Below, piece after piece: positions 35,932 through 43,848 of a stretch of 64,000 nucleotides of DNA. A program made the translations under genes and the position numbers. Location of the stretch: contig DWWD01000036.1 in the NCBI GenBank assembly GCA_019119895.1, forward strand, positions 1-64,000. The letters are read 5' to 3'. The stretch is from Candidatus Anaerostipes avistercoris. GTDB taxonomy: Bacteria > Bacillota > Clostridia > Lachnospirales > Lachnospiraceae. The notes beneath the pieces are model-generated. The model saw only the letters and a list, made by a program, of their open reading frames with translations, searched no databases and was not told the origin of the DNA. Within the stretch, counting starts at the first letter, position 1, and every line of letters starts with the position of its first letter.

Positions 35932-36123
35932 TTGAAGAAAAAACGCAGAAGCGCAGGGTGCGAATACTGCAGCAATTATGTATACGATGAAGATTATGAA
36001 TATTATGTATGTGAAGTGAACCTGGATGAGGATGAGATGGCAAAATTTATGAGCAGCAGCGACTGGGACTGCCCTTATTTCCAGATGGATAATGAATATG
36101 CTATTGTGAAGAAACAGATGTAG
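35932..36123 (+). CDS. Small cysteine-containing protein (DUF6472-like)
   Basis: A 63-residue acidic protein starting with TTG, AAGGAG 7 nt upstream, one base after the HAD stop codon. It has CEYCSNYVYDEDYEYYVC and, near the end, a further cysteine in DWDCPYF, so four cysteines that could hold a zinc ion. From memory it resembles the short DUF6472 proteins found after HAD genes in Lachnospiraceae. The function is unknown. Confidence 0.72.
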   Translation: MKKKRRSAGCEYCSNYVYDEDYEYYVCEVNLDEDEMAKFMSSSDWDCPYFQMDNEYAIVKKQM

Positions 36124-36135
36124 ATACAGAGAGAG

Positions 36136-36170
36136 GGAAAATCTTTCAAAAGAGAGATTTTCCTTCTTTT
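36136..36170 (+). terminator. Terminator of the five-gene run
   Basis: GGAAAATCTTT pairs with GAGAGATTTTCC around a short loop, followed by TTCTTTTCC. Confidence 0.7.
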
Positions 36171-36174
36171 CCTA

Positions 36175-36183
36175 TGCTATAAT
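36175..36183 (+). promoter_or_regulatory. Extended -10 promoter for the cytidylate kinase-like gene
   Basis: TGCTATAAT, an extended -10 element without a recognisable -35, directly after the terminator and 67 nt before the start codon. Confidence 0.5.
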
Positions 36184-36250
36184 AAAACCATACCATAATG
36201 AATCAAAAGTGTCAGTTTGCCATTGTGATTGGCGGAAATGAGGTGCGCTT

Positions 36251-36856
36251 ATGAAAGAAAACGCGATCATATGTATATCAAGAGAATTTGGAAGCGGGGG
36301 CAGAGAACTGGGCGACCGGCTGGGAGAGATGCTTGGCATTCCGGTTTACGGAAAGGAACTGATTGCAAAGGTGGCGGAAAAGAGCGACATGTCAGAGGAA
36401 TATGTGAAAAATCATGAGGAAAATCCGTCTTACAGCCATATTTTAGGTGTACCGATCGGACATCCTGCTCTGGGCGTACAGTACAATGAAATCATAACGC
36501 CGGAAAAACTGTTTTTCGTGCAGACAGAGGTTATCCGGCAGATTGCCGATGAAGAGAAATCCTGTATTTTTGTTGGAAGATGCGCGGATATCATTCTCCA
36601 GGATCGTGAAAACTGCTATTCCTTCTTCGTCCATGCGCCGAGAGAATACCGGATTGAAAAGATCATGCAGACGGAAAATCTTTCCAGACGGGAAGCAAAG
36701 AAAAAAGTAAAGCAGATTGACTGGGAGAGGTCTTCTTATCACGATTATTACACAGGAATCAAATGGGGACATCCGAGCAACTATGAGCTGGTGATCAATA
36801 CAGCGAAGACAGGGATTGACCGTGCGGCAAGGGTTATCGTGGAATATATCCGGTAA
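36251..36856 (+). CDS. Cytidylate kinase-like family protein
   Basis: A 201-residue P-loop kinase of the cytidylate kinase-like (Cytidylate_kin2) family. The nucleotide loop reads SREFGSGGRELGDRLGEML, and later parts include IFVGRCADIIL and DWERSSYHDYYTGIKWG. The family is common in clostridia and often annotated as a nucleotide kinase without proof of substrate. GAGG lies upstream of the ATG. It is transcribed alone between two regulated genes. Confidence 0.85.
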   Translation: MKENAIICISREFGSGGRELGDRLGEMLGIPVYGKELIAKVAEKSDMSEEYVKNHEENPSYSHILGVPIGHPALGVQYNEIITPEKLFFVQTEVIRQIADEEKSCIFVGRCADIILQDRENCYSFFVHAPREYRIEKIMQTENLSRREAKKKVKQIDWERSSYHDYYTGIKWGHPSNYELVINTAKTGIDRAARVIVEYIR

Positions 36857-36871
36857 GATGACATATGAGAA

Positions 36872-36921
36872 TTGACACACTGTCAGGATGGTGGTATATT
36901 ACAGTTAATGACACGATGTCA
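36872..36921 (+). promoter_or_regulatory. Promoter flanked by two TGACA-N3-TGTCA palindromes
   Basis: TTGACA (36872-36877), 17-nt spacer, TATATT (36895-36900). A 13-bp dyad TGACACACTGTCA (36873-36885) covers the -35 and a second, TGACACGATGTCA (36909-36921), lies at the transcription start; the two centres are 36 bp apart. This is the layout of a repressor acting at two sites. The protein that binds is not known. Confidence 0.7.
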
Positions 36922-36976
36922 GAATAAATGAAATGTTTTCGATCAAGAAAATTCACAGAGATTGAGGAGGTTTTTT

Positions 36977-38146
36977 ATGTTAGGAAATTTTTCATACTGT
37001 AATCCGACCAAACTCTATTTTGGAGATGAATCCCTGAAGTATCTGAACACGGAACTTCCGAAATACGGAAAGAACGTTGTTCTGATTTACGGCGGCGGAT
37101 CGATTAAGAAAAATGGAATCTATGACGAGGTCATTCAGATTCTCAAAGAAAATGATAAAAATGTTGCGGAGATTTCCGGGGTAATGCCGAACCCGACGGT
37201 GGAAAAACTGTATGAAGGAGTCGATATTGCAAGAAAGCATCGTGCAGATTTCCTTCTGGCAGTCGGCGGCGGATCCGTATGCGATTATGCCAAAGCAGTA
37301 TCTGTATCTGTCAACTGTGACGAGGATCCGTGGGAGAAATATTATCTTCGTTTTGAGGAACCGGATTGTGAGACACTTCCGGTCGGATGTGTTCTGACTA
37401 TGGTAGGAACCGGATCTGAGATGAATGCCGGAGCAGTCATCACAAACCACGAGACAAAACAGAAAATCGGACATGTGTTTGCGGATGAGAAGATTATGCC
37501 GAAATTTGCGGTGCTGAATCCGAAATATACGTTGACACTGCCGCATTATCAGATGGTCTCCGGAATTTATGATATCTTTAACCATATTTGTGAACAGTAC
37601 TTCTCAGGCGAGGATGACAATACCAGCGATTATATCAGCGAGGGGCTGATGCGTTCAGTGCTTCATTCCAGCCGGATCGCCAACAAAGATCCTCAGGATT
37701 ATGAGGCACGGAGCAATATTATGTGGACGGCGACATGGGCGCTGAATACATTGATCGCCCAGGGAAAATCCACAGACTGGATGGTTCATATGCTCGGACA
37801 GTCTGTAGGCGCTTATACGGATGCAACCCACGGAATGACTCTGGCAGCGGTTTCTCTTCCTTATTATCGTCACATCATGCCATACGGCCTGCAGAAGTTT
37901 AAACGCTTTGCGGTTAATGTATGGGATGTGGATCCGGAAGGCAAAACAGACGAACAGGTGGCAGAAGAAGGGCTTGCAGCAATGGAAAGCTGGATGAAAG
38001 AGCTCGGACTGGTGATGAATATTTCTGATCTGGGAGCGACCGAAGATATGATTGAAGGCATTGCCGATGGAACATTGATCATGCAGGGCGGATATAAAGT
38101 ACTGGAACATGATGAAATTGTTGAAATCTTAAAAGAAAGTTTATAA
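36977..38146 (+). CDS. Iron-containing alcohol dehydrogenase (butanol dehydrogenase-like)
   Basis: A 389-residue NAD(P)-dependent dehydrogenase of the BDH/YugJ group, reducing aldehydes to alcohols or oxidising alcohols. The nucleotide-binding site is LLAVGGGSVCDYAKAVS, and metal ligands lie in YDIFNHICEQYF (Asp, His) and in HMLGQSVGAYTDATHGMTLA (two His). GAGGAGG lies 6 nt before the ATG. It is transcribed alone, under the palindrome-flanked promoter at 36872, and ends at a terminator. Substrate is unknown; a redox-balancing role is inferred. Confidence 0.93.
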   Translation: MLGNFSYCNPTKLYFGDESLKYLNTELPKYGKNVVLIYGGGSIKKNGIYDEVIQILKENDKNVAEISGVMPNPTVEKLYEGVDIARKHRADFLLAVGGGSVCDYAKAVSVSVNCDEDPWEKYYLRFEEPDCETLPVGCVLTMVGTGSEMNAGAVITNHETKQKIGHVFADEKIMPKFAVLNPKYTLTLPHYQMVSGIYDIFNHICEQYFSGEDDNTSDYISEGLMRSVLHSSRIANKDPQDYEARSNIMWTATWALNTLIAQGKSTDWMVHMLGQSVGAYTDATHGMTLAAVSLPYYRHIMPYGLQKFKRFAVNVWDVDPEGKTDEQVAEEGLAAMESWMKELGLVMNISDLGATEDMIEGIADGTLIMQGGYKVLEHDEIVEILKESL

Positions 38147-38154
38147 TACAATCG

Positions 38155-38182
38155 GGGCAGATTGCGGAAATCTGCCCTGTTT
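38155..38182 (+). terminator. Terminator after the alcohol dehydrogenase gene
   Basis: GGGCAGATT (38155-38163) pairs perfectly with AATCTGCCC (38169-38177) around a 5-nt loop, followed by TGTTTTAC. Confidence 0.8.
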
Positions 38183-38306
38183 TACTGTCCGCGTTATTTT
38201 TCATTATTGATATGCTGCAGCCGTTTTATCACTATTTCGGCGGTATGATCAGAAAAAAGGCATGTATTTTTTCTATGAAACTGATAGATGTTTTTTATGA
38301 AAACGA

Positions 38307-38335
38307 TTGACAGCCGCTTTCAAATGCGGTATCGT
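38307..38335 (+). promoter_or_regulatory. Promoter of the leader peptide-aroF transcript
   Basis: TTGACA (38307-38312), 17-nt spacer, TATCGT (38330-38335). Transcription would start near 38342, about 10 nt before the ribosome binding site of the leader peptide. Confidence 0.65.
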
Positions 38336-38366
38336 TAGAACATAAGAGAACAGGAGTTATAATACA

Positions 38367-38474
38367 ATGATGACAGAGAAGATGAACAATTGCGCATATT
38401 GCTTTTATTTCCGGGGTTTTTATTTTTATCCTGGCACTTTATGCTGCAATGAATCATCGCCTGTGATCAAGTAG
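38367..38474 (+). CDS. Phe/Tyr-rich leader peptide of the aroF attenuator
   Basis: A 35-codon frame with AGGAG at 38352-38356, ten nt before ATG 38367. The middle reads CAYCFYFRGFYFYPG: eight of the eleven residues 11-21 are Phe or Tyr, encoded by TTT, TTC and TAT at 38397-38429. It lies between a promoter and a terminator that precedes the DAHP synthase gene, the first enzyme of Phe/Tyr synthesis. This is the classic design of ribosome-mediated attenuation, in which shortage of charged Phe- or Tyr-tRNA stalls the ribosome here. The peptide itself is not expected to have another role. The sequence is seen directly; the mechanism is inferred. Confidence 0.78.
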   Translation: MMTEKMNNCAYCFYFRGFYFYPGTLCCNESSPVIK

Positions 38475-38543
38475 AACAACTCAGAGAGATAAAAGAGTAT
38501 CATGGACGTGCATTCTTGCAGCAGGAGTGCACGTCTTTTTCTT
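38443..38543 (+). promoter_or_regulatory. Attenuator with competing antiterminator upstream of aroF
   Basis: Terminator: GACGTGCA (38505-38512) pairs with TGCACGTC (38528-38535), followed by TTTTTCTTT. Competing antiterminator: GCTGCAATGAAT (38443-38454) can pair with ATTCTTGCAGC (38512-38522), 11 bp with one bulged base, using bases between the terminator arms and the end of its left arm. A protector pairing ATTGC (38398-38402) with GCAAT (38446-38450) would hold the antiterminator back unless a ribosome stalled on the Phe/Tyr codons covers it. These three alternative pairings match the logic of amino-acid attenuators. Confidence 0.72.
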
Positions 38544-38606
38544 TGGTCTTTAGTTTTGCGCTTTAAAGCAAGAAAGTAACGTGGGAAACAGGAAGGAGAT
38601 AGAAAA

Positions 38607-39614
38607 ATGATCATTATTTTGAAAAAGAACGCCAGCGAGGCAAAAGTAGAAGCACTGAAACAGGAAATGACAAGCCAGGGACTGGCGATCCACGAATCAG
38701 AAGGACAGAATACACGGCTGCTGGGACTGATCGGAGATACTTCCGTTGTGGATCTCCGTCACATTATGGCAAATGACATTGTGGAAAATGTAAAGAGAAT
38801 CCAGGAGCCTTACAAGAAAGCGAACCGCAAATTCCATCCGGAAGATTCCGTCATTGAAGTCGGCGGCGTGAAAATCGGAGGAGGACATTTTGCCGTGATC
38901 GGAGGTCCCTGCTCCATCGAATCCGAAGAGCAGATGGTGGAAGTCGCTGAGAAGGTAAAAGAAGCCGGTGCGCTGCTGTTAAGGGGAGGAGCCTTCAAAC
39001 CGAGAACGTCTCCGTACTCTTTTCAGGGGCTGCACGGGGACGGACTGAAACTTCTGCTGGAGGCGAAAAAAGCGACAGGGCTCCCGGTTGTAACAGAAAT
39101 CATGGATGCAAGTCATCTGCCATTGTTTGAGGATGTGGATCTGATTCAGGTAGGAACCCGCAACATGCAGAATTTTGAATTATTAAAGGAACTGGGAAAG
39201 ATTGACAAACCGGTTCTTCTGAAGAGAGGAATGGCAAGTACCATCGAAGAATGGCTTATGAGCGCGGAATACATCATGGCAGGAGGAAATGAAAAGGTGA
39301 TCCTTTGTGAGAGAGGTATCCGGACCTATGAGACGTCCATGAGAAATACACTGGATTTGTCCGCGATTCCGATGATCAGGAAGAAATCTCATCTTCCGGT
39401 GATTGTAGATCCTTCTCATGCCACAGGAATCCGGGATATGGTAGAGCCTATGTCTCTGGCGGCAGTTGCGGCGGGAGCCGACGGTCTGATGATCGAAGTG
39501 CACAATGATCCGGCGCGGGCGCTGTGTGACGGACCGCAGTCTCTGACACCGGAGGCCTTCGTGCATCTGATGGACAAAGTAACGAAAATGAGAGAATTTT
39601 TTGAGGCTTTATAA
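38607..39614 (+). CDS. aroF: 3-deoxy-7-phosphoheptulonate (DAHP) synthase
   Basis: A 335-residue enzyme that joins phosphoenolpyruvate and erythrose 4-phosphate in the first step of aromatic amino-acid synthesis. It belongs to the type I-beta group with an N-terminal ferredoxin-like regulatory extension (residues 1-70, MIIILKKNASEAKVEALKQE). Catalytic and metal sites are VIGGPCSIES, LLRGGAFKPRTSPYSFQG, GTRNMQNFELL, VIVDPSHATG and EVHNDPARALCDGPQSL. AAGGAG precedes the ATG. Other aromatic pathway genes are not beside it. Expression is probably set by the leader peptide and attenuator at 38367-38543, in addition to possible feedback through the N-terminal domain. Confidence 0.96.
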   Translation: MIIILKKNASEAKVEALKQEMTSQGLAIHESEGQNTRLLGLIGDTSVVDLRHIMANDIVENVKRIQEPYKKANRKFHPEDSVIEVGGVKIGGGHFAVIGGPCSIESEEQMVEVAEKVKEAGALLLRGGAFKPRTSPYSFQGLHGDGLKLLLEAKKATGLPVVTEIMDASHLPLFEDVDLIQVGTRNMQNFELLKELGKIDKPVLLKRGMASTIEEWLMSAEYIMAGGNEKVILCERGIRTYETSMRNTLDLSAIPMIRKKSHLPVIVDPSHATGIRDMVEPMSLAAVAAGADGLMIEVHNDPARALCDGPQSLTPEAFVHLMDKVTKMREFFEAL

Positions 39615-39635
39615 GTATGAAAAAAACCGATGTTG

Positions 39636-39680
39636 TGCTATAATAGGAGAAGGAATAGCCCGGGAGCGTATGCTCCCGGG
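39636..39680 (+). promoter_or_regulatory. Extended -10 promoter and 5' hairpin before pth
   Basis: TGCTATAAT (39636-39644) is an extended -10. Just downstream, CCCGGGAGC (39659-39667) pairs perfectly with GCTCCCGGG (39672-39680) around a 4-nt loop. No T run follows, so this hairpin is more likely a 5' stabiliser of the pth-mfd transcript, or a weak terminator of aroF read-through. Confidence 0.5.
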
Positions 39681-39707
39681 TCTTAAGTGCGTCTAAAGGA
39701 GAATAGA

Positions 39708-40274
39708 ATGAAAGTAATTGTTGGCCTGGGAAACCCGGGGAAAAAATATGAGAACACACGCCACAACATAGGTTTTGCGGCGATTGATTATATTGCGGAA
39801 AAAGAGGGCATAAACATAAATACAGGAAAGCATAAGGCTTTGGTGGGAACCGGATATATAGACGGCGTCAAAGTGCTGCTGGTGAAACCGCAGACTTTTA
39901 TGAATTTAAGCGGAGAGAGCCTGCGCCCGATCATGGACTTTTATAAACTGGAACCGGAAGATTTTCTGGTTATTTTTGATGATATTGATCTGGATGTGGG
40001 AAGAATCCGGGTCCGCAGGAAAGGAAGCGCCGGCGGCCACAATGGCATGAAAAGCATCATAAGCCATTTGGGAAGCATGGAATTTCCAAGGATTAAGATT
40101 GGCGTCGGGGCGAAACCGGCGGGATACGATCTGGCAGACTACGTTCTCGGACATTTTACCAGGACAGATCAGGAAATCCTGGAAGAAAGGTTTGAAGATG
40201 TCTATGATGCGGCGAAGCTGATTGTCGGAGATGATATAACAGAAGCGATGAACCGCCACAATAAAAAGAAGTAG
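39708..40274 (+). CDS. pth: Peptidyl-tRNA hydrolase
   Basis: A 188-residue enzyme that frees tRNAs from peptidyl-tRNA dropped by ribosomes. It begins MKVIVGLGNPGKKYENTRHNIGF, holding the substrate Asn and the catalytic His of TRHN. KPQTFMNLSGES and FDDIDLDVGRIRVRRKGSAGGHNGMKSI complete the family signatures. GGAG precedes the ATG at 39708; a GTG at 39687 is not used. The gene is followed 3 nt later by mfd, the usual pth-mfd pair of Firmicutes. Confidence 0.97.
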   Translation: MKVIVGLGNPGKKYENTRHNIGFAAIDYIAEKEGININTGKHKALVGTGYIDGVKVLLVKPQTFMNLSGESLRPIMDFYKLEPEDFLVIFDDIDLDVGRIRVRRKGSAGGHNGMKSIISHLGSMEFPRIKIGVGAKPAGYDLADYVLGHFTRTDQEILEERFEDVYDAAKLIVGDDITEAMNRHNKKK

Positions 40275-40277
40275 GGG

Positions 40278-43200
40278 ATGAAGGTGTTAGAACAAATATT
40301 AAAAGATAACAAAATATTCCAGCAGATTCAGACAGGACTTGGGGAAAACAAGAGTCCTGTTTTTGTATCAGGATGTACCGATACGGCAAAGTGGCACATC
40401 TGCAGTGCTTTGAAAAAACAGGAAAACTCAGGTCAGTGGAAGATTGTCATTGTGCCGGATGAGATAAAAGGAAGACAGTGGGCGGAAGGCTGCGGATTTT
40501 TTGGAGAAGATGTGTATTTCCTGCCGGCAAAGGATCCGCTGTTTTACAGTGCGGATGTCCACGGAAATGCCATTGCCAGAGAACGGATGAAATGTATCCA
40601 GCAGATTCTGGAAGGGTCCGGAGGTATTTTTGTTATGCCGGTGGATGCAGTCATGGATAAGGTGGTTCCGCTGGAAGAGATACAAAAATACCGGATGACG
40701 TTTAGAGTCGGGGATATTCTGGATGAGGAAGAGATTTCACGGAAACTGACAGCACTGGGATATGAAAAAACAGGGTTTGTGGAAGCGGCCGGAGAGTTTG
40801 CCATCCGCGGCGGTATTATTGATGTATATCCGTATACCGAGGACTGTCCTTACCGGATAGAACTGTGGGGCGATGAAATTGATTCCATCCGGAGTTTTGA
40901 TGCAGAAAGTCAGCGGTCCATTGAAGAAATAGATTCGCTTATCATTGATCCGGCAACGGAAATCGTTCTGGAGGAAGAGAGAATCCGATTCGGACTTTCC
41001 AGAATGGAGAAGGACTATAAGAAGCTGGCGTCTCAGTTCCATAAAGAAAAAGAAATGGAAAAGGAAGGCCGCCTGAGGAAAGAGATGAAGCGGATCACGG
41101 AGGAACTCTCTGAACTTCATATGCTGATCGGAGCGGAAGGATATCTGCCGTATTTTTACGATGAACTGACCAGTATTTTGAACTATTTCCCAGAGGACAG
41201 CCTGGTATATCTGGATGAGCCGAAACACATCAGCGAACGGGCGGAAGGGTTTTATTTGGAATATACGGAAAGTATGAAAGGACGTCTGGAGGGAGGATAT
41301 CTGCTTCCCAAACAGGCAGACACTGTGACATCCTTTGCGGAAGCCGTCCGTCAGATGCAGAAATATCAAATGGTATGTCTGAGTACAATTTCCGCAGAAA
41401 TAGAGGAAATACCGGCGGTGGAGACGTTTTTCATGGAAGTCCGGTCCATTCAGTCCTACAACAACAGCTTTGAGCGTCTCCTGAAAGATCTGGCGGCCTG
41501 GCAGAAAAAGAAATACAGGATTATCGTTGTATCTCCTTCTGTCACCAGGGCAAAGCGGCTGGCGGAAGATATGAGGGGCAGTCAGCTGACGGTCACATAT
41601 GACAAAACATTGTCGTCAGCGGTCGAACCGGGGCAGATTATTGTGACTGCAGGAAAATTGCAGGCAGGAATTGAATATCCGGAGACAAAATGGGTATTAA
41701 TCTCAGAGAGTGATATTTTTAAAGGAAGAAAAGAAAAAAGACGGAAGAAAAGCAGTACGCCGAAAGGAGAGAAAATCCGGGATTTTGCGGATATCAGCAT
41801 AGGGGACTATGTGGTCCATGAAAAACACGGAGTAGGAATCTACCGGGGAATTGAAAAAATCACGGTAGGCGGCGTGGAAAAGGACTATATCAGCATCGAA
41901 TATCAGGGCGGGGATAACCTGTTTATTCTGGCTTCCGCTCTCGATCAGATTGCGAAATATGCCAGTGCCAATGCCAGGAAGCCGAAGCTCCATAAACTGG
42001 GCGGAAATGAATGGAAGAAGACAAAAAAACGGGTCAAAGGCCGGGTGCAGGATATTGCCAGAGAACTGGTGGAATTATATGCTATCCGTCAGGCAAAAGA
42101 AGGATATGTATACGATAAGGACAGTGTATGGCAGAAAGAGTTTGAAGAGATGTTCCCTTATGAGGAAACAGAGGATCAGCTGCATGCCATAGAAGATACC
42201 AAAAGAGATATGGAGAGCAGGAAGATCATGGACCGCCTGATCTGCGGTGATGTGGGATACGGTAAGACGGAAGTGGCCATCCGCGCCGCGTTCAAGGCGG
42301 TGGATAATGGCAAACAGGTGGCATATCTGGTACCGACGACGATCCTTGCCCAGCAGCATTACAACACATTTGTCCAGAGATTTCAGCAGTATCCGATTAC
42401 AGTGAGAATGATGTCCAGATTCTGTACTTCGAAAGAACAGAAAGAAACCATAGAAGGACTGAAAAATGGGACGGTGGATGTGGTCATCGGGACACACCGG
42501 CTGTTGTCAAAGGATCTTCAGTATAAAGATCTGGGTCTGCTGGTGATTGATGAGGAACAGCGGTTTGGAGTGACTCATAAAGAAAAGATCAAAACAATGA
42601 AAAAAGATGTGGATGTGCTTTCGCTGTCTGCCACGCCGATTCCGAGGACTCTTCATATGAGTTTGATCGGAATCCGGGATATGAGTCTCCTGGAGGAACC
42701 GCCGCATGACAGGCGTGCCATTCAGACTTATGTTATGGAATATAATGAGGAGCTGGTGAAAGAAGCGGTCCGGAGAGAAATGACCCGCGGCGGGCAGGTT
42801 TACTATGTGTATAACAGAGTGAATAATATCGCGGAAATAACAGCACAGCTCCAGAAATTGATGCCGGATGTGAAGATTGCCTTTGCCCATGGGCAGATGA
42901 AGGAAAGAGAACTGGAAAAAATCATGATGCAGTTTATGGACCGGGAAATTGATGTTCTTGTTTCTACTACGATCATCGAGACAGGTCTGGATATTCCGAA
43001 TGTAAATACGATGATCATCCATGATGCCAATCAGCTGGGATTATCACAGCTGTATCAGCTGCGGGGACGTGTCGGCAGATCCAACCGGAACGCCTTTGCA
43101 TTTCTGATGTACCGGCAGAATACACTGCTGAAAGAAACTGCGGAGAAACGTCTTCAGGCAATCCGGGAATTTACAGATCTTGGCTCCGGATATAAAATTG

Positions 43201-43802
43201 CCATGCGGGATTTGGAAATCCGCGGGGCGGGAAACCTGCTGGGACAGGCACAGTCAGGACATATGGAAGCCGTAGGATATGATCTGTACTGTAAAATGTT
43301 AAACGATGCGGTCATGCGGTTGAAGGGGGAAATTCGGGAAGAAGAATTTGAAACGACCCTGGATCTGGATGTCAACGCATTTATTCCGTCCTCCTATGTG
43401 CGCAATGAATCACAGAAATTGGAACTGTATAAGCGGATTTCTGCCATTGGAACGAAGGATGAGATGGAAGATATGATGGATGAACTGATTGACCGTTTCG
43501 GAGAACTCCCGTCAGCGGTACACAACCTTCTTTATATTGCCTGCTTAAAGGCTATGGCCCATACGGCATGCATTATTGATGTAAAACAGAAGGATGAGAC
43601 GGTCTTTTTCAAAATGAAACCAGACGCCAGTGTAGATGTGGAACGGATCCCGGAAGTGCTGAAACAGTTTGAAGGGGAAATGTCCCTGAGGGCTGGAACG
43701 GTTCCGACATTTGTTCTGAACCTGGAACATATCAGGAAAAAGCAGCGGCTGAAAGAAATCGAATCCTGCATTGAAGCTGTGAATGGATTGATAATAAGGT
43801 AG
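40278..43802 (+). CDS. mfd: Transcription-repair coupling factor
   Basis: A 1174-residue ATP-driven DNA translocase that removes RNA polymerase stalled at DNA damage and recruits UvrA. The N-terminal UvrB-like module is seen in FAIRGGIIDVYPYTEDCPYR, the RNA polymerase-interacting domain around IGDYVVHEKHGVGIYRGIEK, the RecG-like helicase motor with Walker A GDVGYGKTE (657-665) and DEEQ (758-761), the SATPIPRTLHMSL motif and motif VI QLRGRVGRSNR. The C-terminal regulatory domain ends the protein. The ATG at 40278 has only AGGGG close to it. A promoter for the next gene lies in its last codons. Confidence 0.98.
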   Translation: MKVLEQILKDNKIFQQIQTGLGENKSPVFVSGCTDTAKWHICSALKKQENSGQWKIVIVPDEIKGRQWAEGCGFFGEDVYFLPAKDPLFYSADVHGNAIARERMKCIQQILEGSGGIFVMPVDAVMDKVVPLEEIQKYRMTFRVGDILDEEEISRKLTALGYEKTGFVEAAGEFAIRGGIIDVYPYTEDCPYRIELWGDEIDSIRSFDAESQRSIEEIDSLIIDPATEIVLEEERIRFGLSRMEKDYKKLASQFHKEKEMEKEGRLRKEMKRITEELSELHMLIGAEGYLPYFYDELTSILNYFPEDSLVYLDEPKHISERAEGFYLEYTESMKGRLEGGYLLPKQADTVTSFAEAVRQMQKYQMVCLSTISAEIEEIPAVETFFMEVRSIQSYNNSFERLLKDLAAWQKKKYRIIVVSPSVTRAKRLAEDMRGSQLTVTYDKTLSSAVEPGQIIVTAGKLQAGIEYPETKWVLISESDIFKGRKEKRRKKSSTPKGEKIRDFADISIGDYVVHEKHGVGIYRGIEKITVGGVEKDYISIEYQGGDNLFILASALDQIAKYASANARKPKLHKLGGNEWKKTKKRVKGRVQDIARELVELYAIRQAKEGYVYDKDSVWQKEFEEMFPYEETEDQLHAIEDTKRDMESRKIMDRLICGDVGYGKTEVAIRAAFKAVDNGKQVAYLVPTTILAQQHYNTFVQRFQQYPITVRMMSRFCTSKEQKETIEGLKNGTVDVVIGTHRLLSKDLQYKDLGLLVIDEEQRFGVTHKEKIKTMKKDVDVLSLSATPIPRTLHMSLIGIRDMSLLEEPPHDRRAIQTYVMEYNEELVKEAVRREMTRGGQVYYVYNRVNNIAEITAQLQKLMPDVKIAFAHGQMKERELEKIMMQFMDREIDVLVSTTIIETGLDIPNVNTMIIHDANQLGLSQLYQLRGRVGRSNRNAFAFLMYRQNTLLKETAEKRLQAIREFTDLGSGYKIAMRDLEIRGAGNLLGQAQSGHMEAVGYDLYCKMLNDAVMRLKGEIREEEFETTLDLDVNAFIPSSYVRNESQKLELYKRISAIGTKDEMEDMMDELIDRFGELPSAVHNLLYIACLKAMAHTACIIDVKQKDETVFFKMKPDASVDVERIPEVLKQFEGEMSLRAGTVPTFVLNLEHIRKKQRLKEIESCIEAVNGLIIR

Positions 43803-43816
43803 TATTGTAGTATAAT
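43788..43816 (+). promoter_or_regulatory. Promoter for the foldase lipoprotein gene, starting inside mfd
   Basis: TTGATA (43788-43793), 17-nt spacer, TATAAT (43811-43816). The -35 lies in the last codons of mfd; the start codon is 33 nt after the -10. Confidence 0.75.
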
Positions 43817-43848
43817 ACACACAATAAAAGTTACGGAGGAAAATGAAA

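Noticed and set aside
38297..38312. Catabolite-responsive element overlapping the aroF -35
   Set aside because: TGAAAACGATTGACA matches the cre pattern only partly; the second half breaks the consensus.
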